Assembly (NCBI RefSeq): GCF_030253575.1
Contig: NC_080561.1
Span: 337,501 to 401,500, forward strand
Length of the DNA stretch: 64,000 bases
Direction of reading: 5' to 3'
Origin: Rhododendron vialii
Lineage: Eukaryota > Streptophyta > Magnoliopsida > Ericales > Ericaceae
The translations under genes and the position numbers were made by a program. The notes beneath the pieces were generated by a model, which saw nothing but the letters and a program-made list of their open reading frames with translations, made no database searches and was not told where the DNA came from. How positions within the stretch are numbered: the stretch's first letter is position 1; each line of letters begins with the position of its first letter. This document shows, piece after piece, positions 43,534 to 54,100 of the stretch.

Positions 43534-45068
43534 GTTGGGTGTGTAGCTTGGTTATCCGCGGTACGGAGCCAATGTAAACTGTGTGAGTTAAACAAATGGT
43601 TTTTGAAAGGTTGAGTTGTAAATAAAAATGTTGACACAGTCTACGACGAGTCGCGTAGGAAAAACACGGAAAATCTTGGACACCAACGTATATTGATATT
43701 CAAATATGGATGTGTCATTGTTAGCTTTGTATATACGTATCATGTGGAAATCGATGTGATGTTATAACCTGTTGTTTGTTAGTTATGGGTTAGCGGGTAT
43801 AAGATTTTTCTATTGAGCTTTCGTAGCTCACGGTGTTGCCTTTTTGGTGACCCTGACATATTATATCGGTGGCGACGCTGGTATAATGTGTCAGACTTTG
43901 TAGATGATCAATGTGAGCCGTACACCTTGGAGGCCTTTGGAGCTGAAGAGCTGGCTCAGATGGAGGAACAGGCGAAGCTGTAGTTAGGAACCTTAGTTCC
44001 CTTCCGTTTGTAATAAAAGTACTCCTTTTAAGTTTCTGTTGTAATAAAGAGCTTGACTCAATTTATTTTCAATAAAATTACTTATTTAACGCCCAGACTC
44101 CATTTGATTTTATGAATAAAATGTCTTTTTAACGTACCCAAAATTCGGGGCGTTACAGTTTCAGAGCCCAGATGATGCAAAAGCCAAGCACTGGATTAGG
44201 GTCAAACGTGCGTACGGCGGTCCATGACTGGCGTACGGCAGTTAAAACTAGGATCCAGTGGCTGGCCCTTGCATCTTAGCTTAGTCTTGGCCTCCTTCCT
44301 GTCCCCACTCTGTTTAGGGGGTTTTCTGTCTTTTTCCTTTTTTTTGTTGGCTTCAAGCCATTTCATCTGTCTGTAAATATATACATCCTGCTTGTTTAAG
44401 CTGCATGGTTTGTCTTGGGTGTGCGCTGGTCCTTTTCCAGAGCCCAGAGGGTTGCAATCAAAGACTGTGAAACTAGAAAAGTGGAGTACGCCAGTTTTAC
44501 TGTGGCGTGCGCATGTCCAACCAACATGCAGTGGCTCGGCCAGTGCATGCTGGTAGAACTTGCTCACGCCCCTGCGGGGCAGCGTACTGCAGTTTGTCCA
44601 GTTTGCTCAGTGCTTGTTCTCAATCTATATTTAGCATTGCAATCAAGTCATCCATAAAACATTTTGCCACATAAACTGCAACTTGTTACAGTGCTTTAAT
44701 CCCCATTATCTGTTCTCCCGCCCTAACTGGCTAAAAAATGATCAAATGAGAGAAAAATGCAAGCGCTTTTACAAAATGCCCGAGTAGAGACCGATCTCCG
44801 GATTGGGCGAGAGGGGTGCCATAAAACCCTTCCCCTCTCGTAACCTGGCTCCCGAACCTCAGATATCGAAGGTGACGACGGTCCAGTCTACAAGCCTTTT
44901 CAAAAATCAAACAAACGTGGCAAACGTTTTCGAGTTTGGTTCCTTGGGTGCTCTCACCGCTAAAACCCGAGTGGCGACTCTGAATCGAGGCGTTTCGCCG
45001 CGCTCTTCCAAACAAAAAAGACCGCACCCAATTTCCCAAGCAAAATTTCCGGGGGCGCGTGCCCACAG

Positions 45069-45086
45069 TGGCGACTCTGCTGGGGA
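45069..45086 (+). mobile_element. Primer-binding site of the Ogre-like element
   Basis: TGGCGACTCTGCTGGGGA, one base after the LTR's terminal CA. This PBS form, thought to pair with a tRNA-Arg 3' end, is common in Ogre-type elements. About 22 bases of internal sequence follow before the 163-bp duplication cuts it off. Confidence 0.75.
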
Positions 45087-45108
45087 TCGAACCCAGAATC
45101 TCTGGTTC

Positions 45109-45271
45109 GATCCCAATCTTGGATTTTGGGTAGGAAACCGTATCATTAACGAACAAGAAACAACCAGAAAGAAAAACAAAAAGAACAACCCACTGGATGG
45201 GCGAAGTAATATCCGAAGTAGCTGCATCTTGGACCAATTGCATGAGCTGATCACATAACAAAGTCCTCGAG
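45109..45271 (+). repeat. 163-bp direct duplication, right copy
   Basis: Matches 39635-39797 with a single difference seen. Here it is joined directly to the truncated internal region of the element (CTCTGGTTC|GATCCC). On its other side it continues into unrelated DNA (AAATTCAGTTAG). Confidence 0.95.
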
Positions 45272-45324
45272 AAATTCAGTTAGAAAAAGCCATTGGGCCA
45301 TCTCATGAGCCACACTGTTTGAAG

Positions 45325-45500
45325 AGAGAATAAATTTTTTATATTGTCGGTACAAATGTTTATTTCTTTCAAATTAATTACACTGCGTCACGTTGCAAAA
45401 TAGTAGTTCTAATTAATAAAACATGTCGACGTGGCTTAATATAATTGATTCGGAGGAAAAAAATACTTGCACCGACAGTGTAAAAAATTTAATCTCATCC
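45325..45500. mobile_element. Palindromic MITE of about 175 bp (family C, copy 2)
   Basis: Shares GAATAAATTTTTTA, CAAATTAATTACACTGCGTCACG, ATATAATTGATTCGGAGG and ACCGACAGTGTAAAAAATTT with the copy at 32860-33030. Confidence 0.75.
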
Positions 45501-45661
45501 GAAGATCTAAAAAAAATGAGGCTCGCCCTCCAGTATTAGAAGAGGAAAATGTTCTGACGTCTTTTATAACGGTGAGATGAGATTGACCACTAAGCTGAGT
45601 CAATACTGCTAGTATTTTTTATTTATTTTTATCCGCGTCAATACTGCTATTGACTCGTCAG

Positions 45662-45694
45662 TAGGGATGGCAATCCCGGCCGGCATGCCCCGTT

Positions 45695-45733
<39 letters not shown>

Positions 45734-46226
45734 AATAAATAAGTTATATACATAAATGAAAATTATATAGGAGTACTATATATACATAAGTGAGGAAGAA
45801 AGAAAGAAACTAAATCTCACTGTCAATTAACATAGAAGTAATTGAATTCACTTACTACGGATAGAAGATTAGTAGAAAAAAGAGCTCAAATCAATAGTTC
45901 TAGTCAGATAAATATTGTTCACGTCGGAAACTCATGAAATAGCGTCGTGTCGAAAGACTAAGAAATGAAGCTTTAAAGAGCTTTGCGTGTGTTGTTTGTT
46001 CTTAGCATCTTGCTGCAGGAGGGATACCGGATTAAGAATACCGGTTTTGCCTGTGGTTCCAATTGGATCCCCGATTCCCCACGGGGATCCCCGTTCCCCG
46101 TTTGGGGAGGGGATGGAGGGTAAAAATAATTCCCCGGTGGGGATCGGAGAGGGGATGGGGATGGATTTGGATTCGGGGATCGGGGATAGTGGTATCCACC
46201 CCCTACCCGCCCCATTGCCAACCCTA
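45662..46226. mobile_element. hAT-like element, 565 bp, perfect 8-bp target duplication
   Basis: The ends TAGGGATGGCAAT and ATTGCCAACCCTA are inverted with one mismatch. CTCGTCAG flanks both sides (45654-45661 and 46227-46234). An 8-bp duplication with TAGGG ends is diagnostic of hAT elements. The interior includes (GT)n(AT)n and a dense set of GGGGATCGGGGATGGGG blocks. There is no transposase. It ends about 600 bp upstream of the RRP12 start codon. Confidence 0.88.
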
Positions 46227-46256
46227 CTCGTCAGTTTTTGGACTGCAAACGAGAGG

Positions 46257-46640
46257 TGCTATTCACATAGACAAAGAGGGCACAGATCGTGCACAGATCT
46301 TGATGTGGGGCCCACTATGGGTCCCACACAAATGATCTGAGTCGTTCATTAAATTTGAAACATTTTTTCAAGGGTCCCCACAAAAAATCAGATCAATCTG
46401 ATACCTATAAATACTTGATCTAATCATCTAACTTTTCATTCAACTCTGCACTGAATGAAAACTTATATGATTAGATCGAGTACTTGTAGATATCGAATCA
46501 AAATGATTTTTCACGGGAGCCTTTGAAAAAATGCTTTAAATCTAATGAACGGCTAGGATTTTTTGTGTAGAACCCGTAGTGGGCCCCACATTGGGATCTG
46601 TGCACAATCTATGCACGCTTTGTCTGTGTCAACAGACTTA
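46257..46640. mobile_element. Palindromic MITE of about 385 bp upstream of RRP12
   Basis: ACATAGACAAAG, GTGCACAGATC, TGTGGGGCCCACTATGGGT and TGATTAGATCGAGTACT-type blocks on one arm face their inverses on the other (GTAGTGGGCCCCACA, GATCTGTGCACAAT, CTTTGTCTGTGT). The arms cover nearly the whole element. No target duplication was identified. It ends about 190 bp from the RRP12 ATG and probably overlaps promoter sequence. Confidence 0.75.
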
Positions 46641-46831
46641 CGCTAACAGAAGGGGTATTGTGAGACACGAAACTTGAAACGGGAGGTCAGTGTTATTTCA
46701 AATACCTGAGGAGGTCATTGTAATTTTTCCATTTAAATTCGCGGCACCCCCAACCGTCTCTCACCCAAAACCCTAATTACTCTGAGGTTCAGGAGCTAGG
46801 GTTTCTCCCCCGCTCACTATCTCTTTCCGCC

Positions 46832-49800
46832 ATGGAAGGCCTCGATATGCATGAGTCCGACGACTTCTGCAACTCGATCCTCTCCAGATACAGCAATTCA
46901 ACAGAGGAGCACCACCAACACCTCTGCGCAGTCATCGGCGCAATGTCGCAGGAGCTCAAGGACCAAAAACTCCCTCTCACCCCCATCGCCTACTTCGGCG
47001 CCACGTGCTCCTCTCTCGACCGCCTCTCGTCCGAGACCGAGCCGCCCGCACACGTGCTCGACTCCCTCCTCACCCTTCTATCGTTGGTCCTCCCTCGAGT
47101 CTCTTCCGCCATTTTGAAGAAGAAAACCGAGTACGTGTCGGGCGTCGTCGTTCGCGTCCTGCGTTCAAAGTCGATAACTCCCGGCGCAGCCGCCTCGGGG
47201 ATGAAATGCGTTTCGCACTTGCTCGTCATCGGAGAGAAGTTCTCCTGGTCCGACGTGTCACCGCTTTATAAAGTTCTTATTGATCACGTAACGGACGACC
47301 ATCCAAAGGTGATGTTTTTGTGATTCCCACTTCCCTTTGGTTTGTTTGCTTTGTAGCTGCGACAGTTACAGCCCCTTTGATTTAGGGGTTTGATAAGAAA
47401 AGGAAAAATGAAAGGACTAGAGTATTTTTTGCCAAATCACTCATTTGGATTGAGTACTTTGGTGAGAAATGGAGAGAGAAGTACAAAATTGATGTTTTTT
47501 ATTGGCTCCTTTCACCAAAATGGTGAAATTTGATGAGAAAAGGCTCTTAATCATCCCCTTCCTCACAATCGAAAGCATCTGCTAGTACCTGCTTTGTTCT
47601 TAGTTCTTTTTTAATGTGCCATCAGAATCTCAGATTCCCGCATTTTTTGGTGGCTTTTGTACTTCATTTTGTGCTGGAGAATTATGATGGATTTGCATTT
47701 GGGCTAAATCTTAATTGAAAACATGTAGGTTATATTATATCTAATATGATTCAAACAAGACACGTTGTTCGGGGCAAGTGTGAAATTTTTGGGAAATATG
47801 TTTGGGGCGAGGAAACTAATATTCTTGTTAACAATCAAAATTATGTCTTGTTCAAATGGGGATAGCAATTTTTATTCAGGCCTAGTTTCCCAAAATAAGT
47901 CTGGGGCTTTTTTTTTCGTTTTGTCATTATTCAAGTCTTTGCGCATTTGTCAGTTTTGCGTCAGTTTTTTTTGTGGATTATTGGTTCGTCTTTATGAGAG
48001 GTATTGGAAAAGTAAATAATTATAATTTTGCCCAATTTTTTTTGGAAATATCCAAGTTTAGCACTTTTAGCTCAGTTTTTTTTGGCTAAAAGTGCTAAAA
48101 GCTGGATATTTCCAAGAAAAATTGGGTTGAAGTCATTAACTTTTTACTTTTTGGATCCCTCTCGTCAAGACGAATCTACAATCCACATAATTTTAACACA
48201 AAACTAACAAATGCAAAAAAAATTGAATAAGGACAAAATGAAAAAAAGCTTGGGGCTTATTTTGGGAAACTATGCCTCAATATGTCAATAGAGTTGATGA
48301 ATGAGCGCCTAAGTACTATAAGGAGTTTTTCAGAAGTTTGGTTGTAAAGAAACATGTAGAGTTCATTTTTTGTAAGCATATAGTTTACATGACATTGGAT
48401 GATGCTAACAATTCAAATTGTTGATGGACAGGTTAGGAGACAGGCTCATATGTGTCTTCGTGATGCCCTTTATAGCTTTCAAGGAACAGGGGTGCTGGCA
48501 CCTGCTAGTGAAGCCATCACAAACATCTTAAAAAGATTAGTGCTGCTTGCTGGCGGATCCAATGCAAGTGCTTCGGAAGGGCCCAAAGGAGCTCAGGAGA
48601 TACTATATGTGCTGGATGCTCTTAAAGATTGTCTTCCTCTTTTGTCCTTGAAGTTCTCAACTAGCATCCTGACATACTTCAAATCTCTGCTGGAACTACA
48701 ACAACCTGTTGTTAGTAGGCGTATCACAAATAGTTTGAATGCACTTTGTCTCCACCCAAATTCAGAGGTTTCTCCTGAAGTTTTGCTGGATCTGTTATGT
48801 GCATTGGGTCTTTCTATATCAGCAAATGAGATGTCTGCAGATGACATGACATTCACTGGTAGGCTGCTCGATGTTGGAATGTCAAAGATTTATGCTCTTA
48901 ACAGGAAAATTTGCATAGTCAAACTCCCTCTTGTCTTCACTGCACTTGGAGGTTTGTTTTCTCTCACTTATATCACCTTCCTTAACAATTGTTTAATTGG
49001 TTAATTACATGCTTCTTGGAAAAGTGACATGCACGGAAGTTTTTGCGTAATCAAATTTCAGTGACAGGATGACGGGTGAATAAACTAGTATGTTTCTCAC
49101 CTTGTTTTCCTTTTTTCTTTTCTCCCCCAGATGTTTTGGCGTTTGAACATGAGGAGGCCTTATTTGCAGCCAAAGAGGCTTTCAAAAATCTAATAAATGC
49201 ATGTATCGATGAAAGCCTGATCAAACAGGGAGTAGATCAGATTATGACACGGGCAAATGTAGATGCAAGAAAATCAGGGCCAACCATCATTGAAAAAGTT
49301 TGTGCAACTATTGAAAGTTTATTTGATTATCGCTATGCTGCAGTCTGGGACATATCATTTCAGGTTGCTTCGACGATGTTTGATAAATTAGGTATCTTGT
49401 CTATGTGCATGACCTTCTCAGTCTCTGGCTTCAGCTTTGTGTCTATGTTTTCATGATACTCTAGAAAAGAAAACATAAGGGAGTAGATATTTGTACTTTC
49501 AAAACAACCATTGTTGCAATGTTTGATTTTTATTTTCCTACGTTCTTTAGATGTAGTGGTATTTGTCGTGCAGATTATTAATCTCACAATCAGAGTAAAA
49601 CACTGCTCTTTCAGGTGGATATTCGTCTTACCTATTGAAGGGAACGCTTAACAACCTGGCAGATATGCAGAAATTGCCAGATGAAGACTTCCCTTACAGA
49701 AAGCAGGTAGGGTTTTTTTTTTTTGTGTGTGTGTGTGTCCCAATAACCCTTTTCCTCGGTGAATTTTGATTTCATGATATTCTTTTCATGTTTTCTGTGC

Positions 49801-51097
49801 TAATCAGAGTTTTGCTTAGTGATTTCCAATTCATTAGATACTATATCATTTCGCTCCGAATCAGGTGTTTTGTGTCGTTTTTTCTAATGTATCTCAAGCA
49901 ATGAAATTTTTCTGAAGCAAGCAATGAAATTTTTCTGAATCTAGCAATGATGTTTTATGGATGCTCTAACTCGCTATGTGCATCTGAGGTAGCAGAAAGT
50001 TATTGCTTTGTTGGTCATTCGTTGAGCTCATTTTACAAAAGAATTTGCTGAAGAAAGTTAACAATAAGTTGTACGCGGTTTGTGTTTAACTTCTCATTAT
50101 TTCCCTGGTTATTGAAGTATTGGTTTACTTGTTAAGCAGCTGCATGAATGCATTGGATCAGCTCTTGGTGCCATGGGTCCAGAAACTTTTTTAAGTATTG
50201 TACCTCTGAAGTTGGAGGATGGAGACCTATCTGAGGCTAATGTTTGGCTCTTTCCAATTCTAAAGCAATATACAGTCGGTGCCCATTTAGACTTCTTTAC
50301 AGAGTCAATTTTGGCCATGGTTGATATTTTAAGGATGAAATCTCAAGTGGTACGGGTATTTTAGTTTCTATGGCAATTATGTTCTTAATTGCTGCATGCT
50401 TTATGCACTTCTGTCTTATGTTTGGCAGCTTGAGCGAGAAGGGAGGATTTATTCATCAAGGAGTGTGGATGGACTTGTATATTCTCTATGGTCCTTACTG
50501 CCTTCTTTTTGCAACTACCCCGTGGATATAGCTGAAAGCTTCAAGAACTTAAAGGAGGCATTATGCAGGAATCTTCAAGAGCAACCTGATATACGTGGAA
50601 TAATATGCTCCAGTTTGCAGATCCTCATTCACCAGAATAAGAGTATTGTGGAAGGAAAAGGTGATCCATCTGCTATTGAAGCAAGCATTCCCAGACAGCA
50701 AGCTATGGCCCGTTATACACCACAGGTTGCAGCTGATAATTTGGAAGTACTGAAGAAGTCTGCTTGTGAGTTATTATCTCTCCTATCCAAAATCTTCATG
50801 GAAACTTCAAAGGATGTTGGTGGATGCTTGCAGGTACTTCTACCCTCCCATCTCAATAAGAAAACCTTGTGCGCATGTAGAGCTGCCCTTCCTTCCCATG
50901 CAATAACCTGTATGTAATGATGTGGGTAATTTTGGGTTTTGTATCAGGAAATGATATACACACTCCCCTTTTGCCTCACACTACTCCCTTATATAGTTTG
51001 AGAAGCTAAAAGGTGAGTGTGAATATCATTTACCTTCTAAATGTAAGACCTTGTTCGGTTAAGGGTTTTGGATTCTAGTCATTATCCTATTTCTCTC

Positions 51098-51140
<43 letters not shown>

Positions 51141-54100
51141 ATCATTACCCCTATTTTCAATCATTACTCTATTTCTCTCTGCACTCATTACCTACAAATC
51201 AAAAATCCCAAAACGAACGGGGTTGTGTGATGTTGAAAAGTATTTCTATGTCCCAATTAGTTCACTTTTAATATATGTATACAAGCTAAAACAATCTGAA
51301 TGCACTCGCGTGAACAAGTATTAAGTGCACATACAATTGGAAAGTTTTCACCTCAAGAGTGATTCTTTTTTTGTTACCTAGAAGTTTACATTCCCTTCAT
51401 AGTATTGCAGTTTGTCCCTATCTACAGAAATATTGTCTACAATGGGTTTTATGATGGATCGACTATTATATCTGTTAGTTGAGGAACCTTGGTCACATAG
51501 AAAAGTTATTCTCATACAATTTGAGAGGGTATGTGCCTGTTTCAAAGAAATAGCTACAATCCCACATAAAGCCCTGGGTCCTATTTACACGGTGTTGGGT
51601 CGTGGTCCGTTTGCTCTACTTGGCTTTATTAAAATGTAAACTTTTCACAGAAGTGGCTGTCATTATATATCTTTTTTGGCCTTGATGCCTCTTTTATTTT
51701 ATATTCCGAGATCTAAAGCAGTGGTGCTTAATACTGATTTGAACTCCCGCAGATAGTTGGAAGATATTCAGTGTTCATAGATATTATTATTCAGATTTTT
51801 GTTAGATTTGGTGTTTCTAAGAATATGAGATATGCATTATTGTAATGAAATCTGTAAAACTACTTACAGATCACAATAAGTGAGCTTGCTTCAATAGCGG
51901 AGAAAAAGTTTGTCTCAAGGTTATTCGCAAATAGAATGACGCGGCTTTTGAAAGTAACAGAAGAAGCTGGCAAAGCAGAAAACTCCCGGAGTTCCAATCT
52001 GATGCAGATTGACAACTCATCCAATGAAAGTTCACTATCACTAGTAAGGTGGTTCCTGTCTCCTTTGATAGGATATTTGGCCTTTGTGACATCTTGATTA
52101 CGAATTTTATGGCAAATATGTTAGATGTTTGACATTTACTATTTCTTGCAAGTGTAGGGCACAATTATTTGATTTGGCAGTGTCACTCTTGCCTGGTTTA
52201 GATGCCAAGGAGATCGATCTTTTGTTTGTCGCTATTAAGCCTTCATTAAAGGTTTGATGATATCTTGATTTGGTGATGGCACCTTCTATTGTATGGGGGA
52301 AGATCTTCTTGGTCTTTTAGTACTTTTTTAAGTTTAAAGTGGTTAATTGTGTAATAGTGCTGAATTTCAGGATGTTGAAGGATTGGTTCAAAAGAAGGCA
52401 TACAAAGTTCTCTCAGTTATTCTCAAGGTATTGTGTTTTGAAGAACTAATACAAATTTCAATTGTGTTCTCTGTATACATGGGCAGTTTGTAGGTGAATT
52501 GCAGAGCCAACATTGTAAAAAAGTGCCATTGCTTAATAGTTCCCAAGGAATTACCAAAATTCTTTGATCCTGATGTATATCCCTTGGTATTAAGTAAATA
52601 GAAGTTCTTTCTCGTAGTGATTTTAGCAGATACCTAGTGTGCACACTTCCTTTTTCAGATATAAATTTCTCGATCCATTGGAAAGAGAATGTGTCAGACT
52701 CACTTACACTGAGGATGCATCTTGCTGAATTTCTGATAATTTCTTATCATCATTACTTTTTTTCAACAGAACTCTGATGAATTTCTTGCAACAAGACTCA
52801 AGGAGTTGCTTAGGGTGATGATTGAAGTGCTTCCTTCATGTCATTGTTCAGCCAAACGTTACCGCCTTGATTGTTTGTACTTCATAATAGTCCATGTCAC
52901 CAAGGTTGTAGTTTATACACCTCTCTACTCATTTGCAAATTCAACACAAAACAAATTTGACCATAAATGGTAAGAAAGCTGCATGATCCTTAACACACTG
53001 TATTCTTTTGCTACAGGGTGATTCAGAGCAGGGGCCACGCGACATCATTAGTTCTTTCTTAATTGAAATTGTACTTGCACTAAAAGAGGTATCACGCTTT
53101 ATCTGCTTGAAATTTAGGTTGATAAAGCATGGTTGAAAATTTTTTGTTTGTACTTTTCATTTTGTTGACTATCAAGTGACTTCTTTATTGGTAAACCAGA
53201 ATTCAGTGAGATGATGCTCTTGTGATCCTTGTTTTCCTCAAAATCTAGATGCTCTAATGTTCCTAGACATAGCTAAACAGGCATGTTATGGAGCAATTCT
53301 CCTCAATAAATGTGGGCATATTTTTTATGCTTCTCTTAGTTTGGCCATGGTATTCGTCTTTTGAGGAGATAGATTAGTTAATTTGTCATTTTAAGAGAAA
53401 GAGAGGGTACCCATATAAATATCATTAAGCTCTCTCTCCATGGTTTGCTTCTAGCTGTGGATTACCGTACAGATTGATATGTTGGTAAATCTCTATTGAC
53501 AATATTCCTTGCAGACTAACAAAAAAACAAGAAATAGAGCTTATGATATGCTCGTCCAAATTGGTCATGCCTGTGGAGATGAAGAAAAAGGAGGAAAAAA
53601 GGAAAATTTGCACCAATTTTTCAACATGGTACATATCTATTGTTTTCTTATGATTTAGATCAATATTGAATTGTTGATATTGGAGTTAAATCTTCTTGAT
53701 TACTTCTCATGGTCACAGGTAGCTGGAGGCCTGGCTGGCGAGACCCCTCATATGATCAGTGCGGCGGTGAAAGGCTTAGCTCGCTTGGCTTATGAATTTT
53801 CTGAACTTGTATCTGCTGCTTACAACGTTCTCCCATCCACTTTTCTCCTCCTGCAGAGAAAGAACAGGGAAATTGTTAAAGTGTGTTGCTTTACTATAGG
53901 CATTTTGGTCTCCTGTCTGTGTCTGAATAAATAAACAATAGATATTTAATAGGTCATCACTCATTTGTGTTTTTATTCAGAGATTGGATTTTCTTGTCTT
54001 TGGTGTAGGCTAGTCTTGGTCTTATGAAGGTATTAGTAGCCAATTCACAAGCTGAGGGGTTGCAACTGCACTTAAGTAGCATGGTGGAAGGTCTGCTGAA

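Larger units (their letters stand above)
40883..44157 (+). mobile_element. Solo LTR, 3275 bp, nested, perfect 5-bp target duplication
   Basis: It begins TGTAACGCCCCTCAATTTTGG and ends CCAAAATTCGGGGCGTTACA, giving inverted ends TGTAACGCCCC / GGGGCGTTACA. GTTTC stands at both borders (40878-40882 and 44158-44162). No internal coding region or second LTR is present, as expected after LTR-LTR recombination. TATAAATA at 42467-42474 marks a promoter. Pseudo-repeated blocks of about 160 bp with CCATTGGATAATAACCATTA lie at 41250-41650. An array of hairpins lies at 43168-43533. TG...CA ends and a 5-bp duplication fit a Ty3/gypsy element; the lineage is not determined. Confidence 0.9.
39981..44500. repeat. 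Scattered GGCGYACGCCAGT motif in the host LTR
   Basis: Copies or near copies at about 39981, 40006, 40059 (ACTGGCGCACGCCAGT), 40081, 40655, 40678, 40711, 44210, 44227 and 44487. They lie on both sides of the nested solo LTR but not in it. Each is nearly self-complementary (ACTGGCG / CGCCAGT). Confidence 0.75.
39798..45067 (+). mobile_element. Ogre/gypsy-like LTR, about 1990 bp net, interrupted by a solo LTR
   Basis: It starts TGTAGACACCCCATTCTGGAC and ends GGGGGCGCGTGCCCACA, and the primer-binding site follows directly. Removing the nested 3275-bp solo LTR and its 5-bp duplication leaves about 1990 bp. A TATA box (CCTATAAATGC, TATAAA at 40319-40324) marks the U3/R region. Just downstream is a perfect 9-bp hairpin at 40329-40352. 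The start sequence and PBS type are those of long-LTR Ty3/gypsy elements of the Ogre/Tat group. That assignment is inference because no coding part is present here. Confidence 0.8.

Noticed and set aside
44731..45261. 176-codon minus-strand and 151-codon plus-strand frames
   Set aside because: They span the LTR end, the PBS and the 163-bp duplication, which are noncoding structures. Crossing the repeat junction shows the frames are accidental.
52042..52048. Donor CTA|GTAAGG for RRP12 exon 7
   Set aside because: It looks stronger than AG|GTGGTT four bases later, but it leaves the next exon out of frame with an early stop.
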